Assembly: GCA_963676355.1 (NCBI GenBank)
Contig: OY781093.1
Location: 1,054,001-1,118,000 of the forward strand
DNA: 64,000 bases
Origin: JAGLOK01 sp963676355
GTDB lineage: Bacteria; Bacillota; Clostridia; Christensenellales; UMGS416
Reading direction: 5' to 3'
A program made the translations under genes and the position numbers. The first letter of the stretch is position 1. The number at the start of each line of letters is the position of its first letter. The notes beneath the pieces were generated by a model that made no database searches, was not told the origin of the DNA, and saw only the letters and a list, made by a program, of their open reading frames with translations. Below, in pieces: positions 1 through 8,928 of the stretch.

Positions 1-1121
1 TTATAATAATTGATATTGATACTTGGGGTGGATTTATAACTGCCGCAGAAGAAATAAATGTCATATTGTCTGAGGCTGAAATTCCCACCATTGCATATAT
101 ATCAAAAAAAGCTGTATCGGCCGGCGTTATGATAACAATATCATGCGATATGGTCGCAATGACTCCTGGGGCGCACTCAGGAGCGGCAGAAACTATACCC
201 AATGAGGAAAAGATTCTATCTGCTTGGGTAGGGCTTTTAACTGCAGCAGCAGAAGAGAGCGGACGTCCGGTTGATGTAGTGCGTGCAATGGCTGACAAAA
301 GAGAAGTGATAGAGGGACTTTCTGAGGAAGGTCAGCTTTTAGACATAACGGCTCAAAAGGCTGTTGAATATGGATATGCCGATACAGTCAGTACCTCGTA
401 TGAAGAAGCACTTTCGTTTTTCGGATATGAAGGATATGAAATAACTATCGCTGATGTGTCTACTGCAGATTTAGCTGCCAGAGCGCTAACCAGCTCTACA
501 GCACTAACTATTTTGTTTGCTGCAGGTGTATTTTTCATGATAATGGAAGTTTTCACAGCAGGATTTGGTGTGTTTGGCATTATATCAATTGCATGCTTTG
601 TCCTTTATTTTTTTGGTGGATTTCTAGCAGGATATACGGAATGGTGGGCAATAGCATTATTTCTTCTAGGGGCTGTATTCCTGATTATTGAGTTTATAAT
701 ACCCGGATTCGGGTTATTCGGAATAGCAGGAATCGTGTTGACTCTACTTGGGCTTATGTTTTCTGCAAGCAGTGTAACAGAGTTTATCATACGTGGTGGC
801 ATTGCGCTTTTGATCTGTGCAGTTACAATTCCTATAATGTTTAAATTGTTCGGCCGTCTTAAAGTATTTGATAAAATTATTTTGAAACACGGCGAGACCA
901 GCGACCAAGGTTACATTGCGCCCAGTAAAAGCACATTGAATGCAATGGGAAAACAGGGGCTAACAGTAACCGATCTGCGCCCTTCTGGAATTGCTAAAAT
1001 TGATGGAATGCGTATGGATGTGCTCTCGAACGAAGGCTTTATCAAAAAAGGTGAAAAGATTAAGGTTATAAACACGTCAGGAAATAGGATAATGGTTGAG
1101 AGGATTGATTCGGAAGAGTGA
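1..1121 (+). CDS. NfeD-like membrane serine protease, 5' end missing
   Basis: The reading frame is already open at base 3 and begins with an IDTWGG-type sequence matching the IDTPGG motif of the ClpP-like domain of long NfeD proteins, so the true start lies before the window. The SAG motif soon after carries the expected nucleophile serine. About four hydrophobic segments follow (roughly 480-860), then a C-terminal NfeD OB-fold domain (about 950-1110). Family members are membrane-bound proteases often paired with a flotillin or stomatin gene. No such partner follows here. The usual proline of DTPGG is tryptophan. The stop is TGA at 1119-1121. Confidence 0.85.
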   Translation, partial: IIIDIDTWGGFITAAEEINVILSEAEIPTIAYISKKAVSAGVMITISCDMVAMTPGAHSGAAETIPNEEKILSAWVGLLTAAAEESGRPVDVVRAMADKREVIEGLSEEGQLLDITAQKAVEYGYADTVSTSYEEALSFFGYEGYEITIADVSTADLAARALTSSTALTILFAAGVFFMIMEVFTAGFGVFGIISIACFVLYFFGGFLAGYTEWWAIALFLLGAVFLIIEFIIPGFGLFGIAGIVLTLLGLMFSASSVTEFIIRGGIALLICAVTIPIMFKLFGRLKVFDKIILKHGETSDQGYIAPSKSTLNAMGKQGLTVTDLRPSGIAKIDGMRMDVLSNEGFIKKGEKIKVINTSGNRIMVERIDSEE

Positions 1122-1227
1122 GTTCGTTTACAAACTATTAATAATTCTATTAAATTGCAATCAATTTATCATATTACACTACACTCATAAAATACTTTTA
1201 GATTAGTACAATTATGAGGTGATTGAT

Positions 1228-1833
1228 ATGAAAAAAACATTTACATTAATTTTAGTTGCAGCAATGGTATTATTTATCTTTTCGTCGTGCGTGCCTGAAA
1301 CGGCAGAGGCGAGTTCGGATAAAGACATTCATGCAGTAACAGCGGATGACAGCATACAAGAAGATTCAGCGACACTACAAGAAGAAAGCACGGAGGGATA
1401 CGGAGCCAAAGGTGCTATGCAAAGCGATGGCTACACTTTAGAGGAGATGCTTAGCTACGCGATTCAGGATGAGTATCTTGCAAGACAAGAGTATGAATCT
1501 ATCATGGATGAGTACGGTGCAATAAGACCGTTCAGCAACATTATTAGAGCAGAAGAGACACACATTGAATTGCTAAAGGAACTATATGAAGTATACGAAT
1601 TGAGCATACCTGAGGACACTTCAAAAGATTATGTTATGGTGCCGGAGAATTTAGCCGATACATACCCGATAGGAGTTCAGGCGGAAATTGATAACATCGC
1701 AATGTACGAAATATTTTTAGAGCAGGATTTGCCGGACGACGTAAAAGAAGTGTTTATAGAGCTCAGGGATGCATCGAAAAATCATCTTGTTGCTTTTGAA
1801 AAAGGTCCAAGAAACAGCGGCAGAAATCATTAA
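1228..1833 (+). CDS. DUF2202 ferritin-like lipoprotein
   Basis: The 201-residue product starts with a lipoprotein signal peptide: KK, a hydrophobic core, then a lipobox ending in SSC, so it should be anchored outside the membrane. After an acidic linker (residues about 22-65) comes a helical domain of the DUF2202 ferritin-like type. It has glutamates in DEYLARQEYE, EETHIELL and EIDNIAMYE, and a histidine in KNHLVAFEK, arranged like di-metal ligands. I chose ATG 1228 because GAGGTG lies 6 bases upstream; a GTG at 1219 overlaps that site. It appears monocistronic. The function of the family is poorly known; metal binding is inferred. Confidence 0.82.
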   Translation: MKKTFTLILVAAMVLFIFSSCVPETAEASSDKDIHAVTADDSIQEDSATLQEESTEGYGAKGAMQSDGYTLEEMLSYAIQDEYLARQEYESIMDEYGAIRPFSNIIRAEETHIELLKELYEVYELSIPEDTSKDYVMVPENLADTYPIGVQAEIDNIAMYEIFLEQDLPDDVKEVFIELRDASKNHLVAFEKGPRNSGRNH

Positions 1834-1844
1834 GATATATCTTT

Positions 1845-1877
1845 AAAAGGTCTCTTATAAATAGATGGCCTTTTTTT
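1845..1877 (+). terminator. rho-independent terminator after the ferritin-like gene
   Basis: An 8-bp stem (AAAAGGTC pairing with GGCCTTTT, one G-T pair) is followed by a run of seven T residues. It separates the lipoprotein gene from the phoH cluster. Confidence 0.75.
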
Positions 1878-1953
1878 ATTGTCAATTAAGCGCAGATATG
1901 TGTGCATAGGCTCATTTTGTGGTTTTTTTGGTTATGCTGTGATAAAATCTTTA

Positions 1954-1962
1954 TGCTATAAT
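1954..1962 (+). promoter_or_regulatory. extended -10 promoter for the phoH cluster
   Basis: TGCTATAAT is a perfect extended -10 element about 95 bases before the phoH start. No good -35 hexamer is visible at 16-18 bp, which is tolerated when the TG extension is present. Confidence 0.5.
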
Positions 1963-2056
1963 ATTTATTTACAAGCTAATATGTGTTTTAGTTTGATTGA
2001 TGCAAAATAAGAAGATTTAAGAGGATTATTAATTCGAATAATTTCGGAGGATTTAA

Positions 2057-3028
2057 TTGGATAAAGAACTGGCAGTAGGCTACATAGAATTTACATCGGC
2101 AGATGAGCTATCTAAGCTTTTTGGCACATTTGATGCAAATATTAAAGTGCTTGAAAGTGAAACGAACGTTTTTATCAGTGCAAACGATACACATCTTGAA
2201 GTCAAGGGCAGCGAAGAAGATGTGGAAGTGGCTTCTGTTGTTATACGAAAAATACAGGAAATGCTTGAAAATGATGAGCATATAGACGTGAATAAAATTC
2301 GCTATGCAGTAGAGCTTGCTCGCGAAGGAAACGCGGAACTTATATCCAAGATAATGAGTGATGTAGTTTTGGTTACTCATAGAGGAAAGCCCATCAAGTG
2401 CAAGACTCTTGGACAACAGAAATACGTTAACCTCATGCGTAAAAATACAGTTACTTTTGGTGTGGGGCCCGCAGGAACAGGGAAAACTTATCTTGCTATG
2501 GCAATGGCGGTGCTGGCACTTAAAAACAAGGATGTTACAAGAATTATACTGACGCGTCCTGCTGTTGAAGCCGGAGAGAATCTTGGCTTTTTACCGGGGG
2601 ACTTGCAGACTAAAGTTGATCCATATTTGAGACCATTATATGATGCGCTTTATGAGATGATGGGCGCGGATTCTTATGTTAAACTGTCGGAACGCGGGAT
2701 TATCGAAGTGGCACCGATGGCATATATGAGAGGACGTTCGCTTAACGATGCGTTTGTTGTGCTGGATGAAGCGCAAAACACCACAGTGGAGCAGATGAAG
2801 ATGTTTTTAACCAGGCTTGGAGAAGGATCAAAGATGGTGATAACCGGCGATATCACACAGATAGATTTGCCGGCTGGCAAAAAGAGCGGGCTGCGCGACG
2901 CGGTTGAGATATTAAAAGATGTAAAAGACGTGGGGATAACTTATCTTACTTCGCGCGATGTTGTGCGACATGCACTTGTAAAGCGCATAATAAATGCCTA
3001 CGAAGGGCGCGGCAAGAGGAAGAAATAA
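2057..3028 (+). CDS. phoH: PhoH family ATPase
   Basis: The product has 323 residues, the usual PhoH length. A KH-like N-terminal region (about 1-110) precedes a P-loop ATPase domain with Walker A GPAGTGKT at 137-144 and Walker B VVLDEAQ at 234-240. Members are cytosolic ATPases linked to RNA metabolism and almost always stand beside ybeY. The start is TTG at 2057, with CGGAGG six bases before it. Its stop overlaps the pgpH start by one base (TAATG), so it is probably translationally coupled in the phoH-pgpH-ybeY-GNAT-era-recO cluster. The exact biochemical role is not settled for the family. Confidence 0.95.
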   Translation: MDKELAVGYIEFTSADELSKLFGTFDANIKVLESETNVFISANDTHLEVKGSEEDVEVASVVIRKIQEMLENDEHIDVNKIRYAVELAREGNAELISKIMSDVVLVTHRGKPIKCKTLGQQKYVNLMRKNTVTFGVGPAGTGKTYLAMAMAVLALKNKDVTRIILTRPAVEAGENLGFLPGDLQTKVDPYLRPLYDALYEMMGADSYVKLSERGIIEVAPMAYMRGRSLNDAFVVLDEAQNTTVEQMKMFLTRLGEGSKMVITGDITQIDLPAGKKSGLRDAVEILKDVKDVGITYLTSRDVVRHALVKRIINAYEGRGKRKK

Positions 3029-5166
3029 TGAATAGAGATAAACTAAAAACCAAAGGTAAAAGCAAAAAAACCAAACCAAAGAGAGTTTTTGCTAGGATAA
3101 TGATTGCGTTTGTCACTTATGTTGCGACATTTTTGATTTTGGCTGCGACATCTGTTCCCCAACAGCATGCATTGGAAGTGGGGCAGGTTTCACCTGTTAC
3201 AATAAAAGCGCCTAGAAATATTGTGGATCATTATTCCACTGACATAAAGATTAAACAAGCAAGAGAAAACGTAAGCCCAAAATATACTCAGTATGATAAT
3301 ATCACAGCGGAAGTTGCCCAAAATATTGATGGGTTTTATGAGCTTTTAAATGGAATTCGTGAAATGGGAGAGCTCGAAAAGGAAAGAAAGCAGGACCTTG
3401 CAGGAGAATCTGCTTCATTTGTTCCTTACGACAGTGAATTTTTGAACGATATGCAAGAAGAAATGGACTCTCGGTTTACCAAAGGGGAGATACTTGCCTT
3501 ATTGGAACTTAGCCAAGAAGAGTATGTAAGTGTTTTGGATAAAGCGAAATCAATCATAACAAACGCAATGGAAGCGGGGGTTAAAGACTCGTCTGAACTT
3601 AAGGACACTATATCTTCACTCAAACAGCAACTGATTAACCCCACAAACAATTTTTCTGAAAATGCTCAGAGTGTTGGAATGGGTATAATTTCTGTAATGC
3701 TTAAAGCAAACTTTCTCTACGATGCTGAACTTACGGATATCGCAAGAGACGCAGCAGAAGCTGCAGTTGAAGAAGTGATGTATATGGAGAAGGAGAATAT
3801 TGTTCGCGAAGGTGAAAGGATTGATGAGGCGCAATATGAAATGCTCAAATCGTTGGGGATGGTTGCAGATACCGGAATAAATTATGCTAGATTTATTGCT
3901 CTTGCAGCCATTGAGCTTGTATTGTTTTTGGTATTTGCATTCTATTTGGATATAGCACATAAAAATGTTATTACTTCTCCAAAACTTCTTTTAACACTCA
4001 GTGCGCTAATGATTATTTCTCTTTTGGTAAGTTGGGCAGGAAGTCTTATAAATCAGTATATCGTGCCTGTATATTTTGCAGCATTTATTTGCGTAATGAT
4101 GGTTGAAAAGAAATCACTGGCATTGGTATTTAATGCAATGCTTTCAATACTTGCCTCTATAATGTTTATAAGATTTGGAGAATCAGTTGCACTGCAGGTG
4201 CTGATTGCATCACTTGTTGCAGGTGCTATTACTGTAATTTTATTTAAGAAGATGACACAAAGGGCAACGCTTATGATTGCGGGTCTTGTTTCAGGATTTG
4301 CGGTAGGAGTTATATATATTATATTCTCGCTGATGAATTATGAAAGCTGGATGCCCATGCTGATGAATGGTGGTCTAGGGCTCGCATCGGGGCTTATAGC
4401 ATCGGTTCTTGCCATTGGAACACTTCCTATGTGGGAATCTGTCTTTAGGATGCTGACACCAATGAAACTATTGGAGATAGCAAACCCAAATCAGCCGCTT
4501 TTAAAGCAGCTTTTAAATGAAGCACCAGGTACATACCATCACTCGATAATGGTGGGAAATATGGCAGAGCGCGCCGCTGAAACTATTGGTGCAAATTCAT
4601 TCCTTGTAAGAGCAGGCGCATACTATCATGATATAGGAAAACTTAAACGCCCATATTTTTTCGTTGAAAACCAGCAGGGAAGAAACAATCCCCACGATAA
4701 CATTAAGCCAGACCTTTCAACGCGAATTATCACATCTCACTTGATAGATGGGATTGAGCTTGCAAAAAAAGCAAAGCTTCCACAAGTGATTGTTGATTTA
4801 ATAGCTCAGCATCATGGCGACTCGGCTGTTATGTATTTTTATTATAAGACAAAGGAATTGTCACCTACTCCGGAAGAAGTGAACATTGATGATTTTAGGT
4901 ATAAAGGACGTCCACCAGTTTCAAAGGAAGCAGCGATTCTTATGCTTGCAGATTCAGTTGAAGCAGCTGTGCGCTCGATAGATAATCCGTCAGCTAAAAG
5001 TGTACGAGAAATGATTGATAAAATCATAAAAGGGCGCTTAGATGATGGTCAGCTTGGCGATTGCGCACTGACTATGCACGAGATCAAGACAATAGGGGAC
5101 TCATTTATGGTTGCGCTTGTTGGTCTTTATCATGAGCGTGTGGAATACCCTGAGGAGACGAAGTGA
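3028..5166 (+). CDS. pgpH: 7TM-HD cyclic di-AMP phosphodiesterase (PgpH/YqfF type)
   Basis: The 712-residue protein has an N-terminal transmembrane helix (about 25-45), a large extracytoplasmic 7TMR-HDED domain (about 55-270), a seven-helix membrane block (about 280-460) and a cytosolic HD domain. HD ligands are visible in HHSIMVGNMAE, YYHDIGK and AQHHGD. Proteins of this architecture hydrolyse c-di-AMP to pApA. Its place between phoH and ybeY is the classic Bacillota order. The c-di-AMP synthase gene cdaA lies in this same window at 21507. The 3' end overlaps the ybeY start. Confidence 0.95.
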   Translation: MNRDKLKTKGKSKKTKPKRVFARIMIAFVTYVATFLILAATSVPQQHALEVGQVSPVTIKAPRNIVDHYSTDIKIKQARENVSPKYTQYDNITAEVAQNIDGFYELLNGIREMGELEKERKQDLAGESASFVPYDSEFLNDMQEEMDSRFTKGEILALLELSQEEYVSVLDKAKSIITNAMEAGVKDSSELKDTISSLKQQLINPTNNFSENAQSVGMGIISVMLKANFLYDAELTDIARDAAEAAVEEVMYMEKENIVREGERIDEAQYEMLKSLGMVADTGINYARFIALAAIELVLFLVFAFYLDIAHKNVITSPKLLLTLSALMIISLLVSWAGSLINQYIVPVYFAAFICVMMVEKKSLALVFNAMLSILASIMFIRFGESVALQVLIASLVAGAITVILFKKMTQRATLMIAGLVSGFAVGVIYIIFSLMNYESWMPMLMNGGLGLASGLIASVLAIGTLPMWESVFRMLTPMKLLEIANPNQPLLKQLLNEAPGTYHHSIMVGNMAERAAETIGANSFLVRAGAYYHDIGKLKRPYFFVENQQGRNNPHDNIKPDLSTRIITSHLIDGIELAKKAKLPQVIVDLIAQHHGDSAVMYFYYKTKELSPTPEEVNIDDFRYKGRPPVSKEAAILMLADSVEAAVRSIDNPSAKSVREMIDKIIKGRLDDGQLGDCALTMHEIKTIGDSFMVALVGLYHERVEYPEETK

Positions 5167-5642
5167 GTGTAGACATAGAAAATGACGGCCTTATTGCAGA
5201 TGAATTAGCAAAAAAGACTTCAGAAGCGGTTACAACAGCCATATCTATGCTGTTTGCAGGTGGAGGGGCAAATGTTTCTTTGACGTTTTGTGATAACGAC
5301 CACATTAGAAAGCTAAACCAGCAATATAGAAATATTGACAAAGAAACTGATGTATTATCATTTCCGTTGTTGGATTTTAATATACCCGGTAAAGTTGAAT
5401 ATTCGCAGCAGGACTTAAATCCCGAAACGGGAGAGCTTATGTTTGGAGATATTGTGATATCCGTGCCAAAAGCAAAAAAACAATCGCAGGACTACGGACA
5501 TTCACTGGAGCGCGAGCTTTGCTATCTGGCAGTGCATTCGGTCTTACATCTTTTGGGGTATGACCATATGGTAGATGATGATAAAAAACTTATGAGACAG
5601 AAAGAAGAAAAAATATTAACTGAACTGGGATTGGTAAGATAA
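5163..5642 (+). CDS. ybeY: YbeY endoribonuclease / rRNA maturation factor
   Basis: The 159-residue protein carries the signature HSVLHLLGYDH, the zinc-binding HxxxHxxGxDH motif of UPF0054/YbeY enzymes, which act in 16S rRNA 3'-end processing and ribosome quality control. The GTG start at 5163 sits within the pgpH stop codon region and has GGAG five bases upstream, so translational coupling is likely. Length and position between pgpH and era are typical. Confidence 0.95.
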   Translation: MSVDIENDGLIADELAKKTSEAVTTAISMLFAGGGANVSLTFCDNDHIRKLNQQYRNIDKETDVLSFPLLDFNIPGKVEYSQQDLNPETGELMFGDIVISVPKAKKQSQDYGHSLERELCYLAVHSVLHLLGYDHMVDDDKKLMRQKEEKILTELGLVR

Positions 5643-5643
5643 T

Positions 5644-6426
5644 ATGATACGAAAACTTAGTGAACAAGATCGTGCTAAGGTGCTAGAATATTTAAGTGAA
5701 GAGCCATCAATTAACTTATTTATAATAGGTGATATTGAAAACTTTGGATTTGATGAAAGCTTCCAGGAATTGTGGGGAGATTTTGAAAAGAATGGCGAAT
5801 ATAAAGCTGTAATGCTAAGATATCATGAAAGCTTTATTGTGTATTCTAAAAATAGTAAGTTTAATGTAAATGGGTTTAAAGAGATAATATCATCATTTGA
5901 AGGAAATAAAATTATTTCCTGTAAAAACTCACTAGCAGGTTCGTTTGAAAACTTGATACCTGAGCTTACTAAGAAAAGATATTATTTTTGTGAGCTTTCA
6001 TCAAAGGATAATCTTTTGAATTTCAGCAATGTTAATATCAAGACTGCGTTGCCTGAAGATGCGGCCAGAATATCTGAGCTTATAAATGAAATTGATGAGT
6101 TTGCTACTGAAATTCCAGCTTCACGGCTTGCAGAAAGCATAAAAAATAAATCAAAGAGAGTTTATTATATAGAAAATGAAAAAAGAGAAATTATATCAAC
6201 TGCTCAGACAGCCGCGGAAAATTCCAAATCCGCAATGATAGTTGGAGTCGCTACAAAAAAAGGATACAGAAAAAGAGGATTAATGAGCGCATGCATGTCA
6301 AAGCTCTGCAGTGATGTTTTGGATGAGAGAAAAACTCTTTGCCTGTTTTATGATAATCCGGATGCAGGAAAAGTATATCACAAGCTGGGTTTTGAAAAGA
6401 TTGAAGACTGGCTAATGTACAGATAA
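5644..6426 (+). CDS. GNAT family N-acetyltransferase
   Basis: The 260-residue protein has a divergent N-terminal half and a C-terminal GNAT fold. The acetyl-CoA loop is recognisable around VGVATKKGYRKRGLMSACM, followed by LFYDNPDAGKVYHKLGFEKI, the usual last strands of the fold. It begins one base after the ybeY stop, so it is part of the operon; in many relatives dgkA and cdd occupy this place instead. The substrate is unknown. Confidence 0.85.
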   Translation: MIRKLSEQDRAKVLEYLSEEPSINLFIIGDIENFGFDESFQELWGDFEKNGEYKAVMLRYHESFIVYSKNSKFNVNGFKEIISSFEGNKIISCKNSLAGSFENLIPELTKKRYYFCELSSKDNLLNFSNVNIKTALPEDAARISELINEIDEFATEIPASRLAESIKNKSKRVYYIENEKREIISTAQTAAENSKSAMIVGVATKKGYRKRGLMSACMSKLCSDVLDERKTLCLFYDNPDAGKVYHKLGFEKIEDWLMYR

Positions 6427-6450
6427 TGAACGTAATTTAAGGAGAATAAA

Positions 6451-7350
6451 ATGACAGAACAGATTTATCATAGCGGTTTTGCTGCTGTGATAGGACGCGC
6501 TAATGCAGGAAAATCAACGCTTGTTAACCGATTGGTGGGAGAAAAAGTGGCTATTGTGTCACCAAAGCCTCAGACAACAAGAAACTCTATTAGAGGCGTT
6601 ATAACAGATGAAAACTTTCAGATAGTACTGGTAGATACGCCGGGGCTTCATAAACCTCAGAATAAATTGGGACAGTTTATGGACAGACAGTCAAAGGGCT
6701 CAGTTTCTGGAGTGGATGTTATTGTGCTTATGATTGATGCGGCAAAGCAGATGAACAGGGCAGACAGCGCAGCACTTGAGCTTGTGGAAGGAGCCGAAGT
6801 TCCTGTTATTGCGGTATTAAATAAAATTGACCTTATTAATAAAGAGAGTCTGCTTGAAATGATAAACAGCCTTTCAATGAACGAGAATATAACAGAGATT
6901 ATTCCCGCTTCTGCTTGGGCTGGAGATGGATGCGACATCGTGATGGAGAAGATTAAAAAATATATTCCCGAAGGACCAAAATATTTTCCTGAGGATATGT
7001 ATACCGACCAGCCTGAACAAGTGATAGCAGGCGAGATGATAAGAGAATCTGTATTGTTTCTTGTGCATGATGAGATTCCGCATGGAGTAGGCGTTGAAAT
7101 ACGCTCTATGCAATATAAACCTTCCGGTGTTTGCGAGATTCATGCTGACCTTTTGTGCGAAAGGGATTCACACAAGGGGATTATAATTGGAAAGCAAGGG
7201 CAAAAGCTCAAAGAAATTGGAATAGCTGCAAGAAAACAGATAGAGCGCATGCTTGGGGCAAAAGTGAATCTTAAGATTTGGGTTAGGGTAAAACCTGATT
7301 GGAGAAATCGTGCAGGTGTAATGAAAGACTTAGGGTATCATAACGAATAG
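6451..7350 (+). CDS. era: GTPase Era
   Basis: The 299-residue protein matches Era in length and motifs: G1 GRANAGKS at residues 15-22, the switch region around PQTTRN, G3 DTPGLH, G4 NKID and G5 SAWAGDG. A C-terminal KH domain carries IIGKQGQKLKEIG. Era binds the 3' end of 16S rRNA and assists 30S assembly, on the same substrate region as YbeY. AAGGAG lies before the ATG. It is followed by recO after 8 bases. Confidence 0.97.
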   Translation: MTEQIYHSGFAAVIGRANAGKSTLVNRLVGEKVAIVSPKPQTTRNSIRGVITDENFQIVLVDTPGLHKPQNKLGQFMDRQSKGSVSGVDVIVLMIDAAKQMNRADSAALELVEGAEVPVIAVLNKIDLINKESLLEMINSLSMNENITEIIPASAWAGDGCDIVMEKIKKYIPEGPKYFPEDMYTDQPEQVIAGEMIRESVLFLVHDEIPHGVGVEIRSMQYKPSGVCEIHADLLCERDSHKGIIIGKQGQKLKEIGIAARKQIERMLGAKVNLKIWVRVKPDWRNRAGVMKDLGYHNE

Positions 7351-7358
7351 GCACATAT

Positions 7359-8123
7359 ATGCAAGAGATTAAAACACAGGCGATTACTATCGGATATACA
7401 AATTACAGAGAATATGACAGGGTACTTACCCTGTTTTCGCCTGAACATGGGTTAATTACAGCAACAGCACATGCAGTACGCAGGGGAAAGTCGGAAATTC
7501 GAGCCTGCGCGGACATGTTTTTTTATGGGGAATTTATATTAAAAAGTAATGCAAAAGGATATCTATCGGTCAAAAGCATTGATTTGATTGATGTATTTTA
7601 TGACCTGCGATTGGATATAAATAGGCTTTCATGTGCGACATATATGTGCAACTTTGTAAAAGAGACAGCACTTTCTGATTATGAGCAAAGCGATTATTTC
7701 CTGATTCTTTTAAGAGGGTTAATGGCATTGTCTTATGACAAGGCGGATTATCGAGTAGTGAAGTTGAAGTTTGAGATAAGCGCAATGGAGTATTTGGGAT
7801 ATGGAGCTGAGTTTGAAGTGTGTGCCGAGTGCGGAAAAGAGTTGGTAAAAAGGGCATGGTTTGTGGATGGTGCCGGAGGGGCAGTTTGCTTAGTGTGCAA
7901 TCTTAATCACTATGGGGTGGAAGTGTCAGCGCGTGGATTGGCTACACTTAGACAGATTAAAAGTATGCCTATCGAAAGCATAGGAATTATAAAAATCAGT
8001 CAAGAAGTATATAGTGAGATTAGCACATGTTTAAAAAAATATATGTACTGGCACATTGAAAAATCATTTAAATCAGCGGCATTTCTTGAAAAAAATTGTA
8101 ATTTTATTGACACTGTGAAATAA
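7359..8123 (+). CDS. recO: DNA repair protein RecO
   Basis: The 254-residue protein has an N-terminal OB fold (about 1-80), a helical C-terminal part and a CxxC...CxxC zinc cluster (CAECGKEL ... CLVC), all typical of RecO. RecO loads RecA onto SSB-coated DNA with RecR in the RecF pathway. The start ATG is 8 bases after era, and the ribosome binding site is weak, which suggests coupling to era translation. The era-recO order is conserved in Bacillota. Confidence 0.95.
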   Translation: MQEIKTQAITIGYTNYREYDRVLTLFSPEHGLITATAHAVRRGKSEIRACADMFFYGEFILKSNAKGYLSVKSIDLIDVFYDLRLDINRLSCATYMCNFVKETALSDYEQSDYFLILLRGLMALSYDKADYRVVKLKFEISAMEYLGYGAEFEVCAECGKELVKRAWFVDGAGGAVCLVCNLNHYGVEVSARGLATLRQIKSMPIESIGIIKISQEVYSEISTCLKKYMYWHIEKSFKSAAFLEKNCNFIDTVK

Positions 8124-8168
8124 GATTGCAAACTATGTGGATTAGTGATGAAATTTTAGGAGGAAGAT

Positions 8169-8870
8169 ATGTCAGAATCAACTGAAAAGAAACTTGAAGT
8201 AGTCGAGATATCAAAAGGCAGCTGGAGGATTGAAGATTCGGGAGTGAGATGCTTTCTTATTGAAGGAAGCAAAAAAGCAATGCTTGTAGACTCTGGATTT
8301 GGAACTGGCAATATAAAGGAGTTGGCTGAAAAGTTAACTGACAAACCTCTATTCTTAGTTAACACACATGTTGATGGAGATCATGTGGGTGGAAACAATT
8401 TGTTTGAAACGATTTATATGCATCCGCTTGAGATAAAAGATTATAATATGGAAAATAATGAGGCGGATTTGATGCCTGTTAAACAAGGGGATATTTTCGA
8501 TTTAGGGGACAGAGTTTTTGAGGCGATAGAAACTCCGGGACACACTCCAGGCAGCATTATGCTATTAGATAGAGAGCAAAAAATACTCATAAGTGGCGAT
8601 AGCATTGGAATGGCGCCTGTGTTCATGTTTGGTGGCAGAAGAAATATCGATAGCTATATAAAAAGCTTGGGTAAAATAGAAAAAATTAAAGAGGAAATTG
8701 AAACGATATGGCCTTCTCATGGGGATTTTCCAACAGAGCCTTCGATAATACATGAATTGATTGAAGGTGCGATTAGGTTAAGAGATGGAAAGCTGGAAGG
8801 CAAAAAACCGCCGTTTGATTTGCCTTGTAATTTATATGAGTATAAGAGGATAAAATTTCTATATAAATGA
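8169..8870 (+). CDS. metallo-beta-lactamase-fold hydrolase
   Basis: The 233-residue protein has the MBL fold: VDSGFG, a metal motif, ETPGHTPGS, LISGDS and a final histidine in WPSHGDF. The metal motif reads HVDGDH, so the second histidine of the classical HxHxDH is aspartate. This HxDxDH variant may bind a different metal or use a changed site. AGGAGG stands 6 bases before the ATG. It follows recO by 45 bases and could be the last gene of that transcript, which ends at the hairpin at 8893. The substrate is unknown; glyoxalase-II-like thioesterases are the nearest well-known group. Confidence 0.85.
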   Translation: MSESTEKKLEVVEISKGSWRIEDSGVRCFLIEGSKKAMLVDSGFGTGNIKELAEKLTDKPLFLVNTHVDGDHVGGNNLFETIYMHPLEIKDYNMENNEADLMPVKQGDIFDLGDRVFEAIETPGHTPGSIMLLDREQKILISGDSIGMAPVFMFGGRRNIDSYIKSLGKIEKIKEEIETIWPSHGDFPTEPSIIHELIEGAIRLRDGKLEGKKPPFDLPCNLYEYKRIKFLYK

Positions 8871-8892
8871 TGATTACTTATAAATTTCAAAC

Positions 8893-8919
8893 AAAAAAAG
8901 CGCCTTAATAGGCGCTTTT
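8893..8919. terminator. bidirectional terminator between MBL gene and lysA
   Basis: The stem AAGCGCC/GGCGCTT with loop TTAATA is flanked by A-rich and T-rich tracts on both sides, so it can end both the plus-strand MBL transcript and the minus-strand lysA transcript. Confidence 0.85.
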
Positions 8920-8928
8920 GCTATTGAA

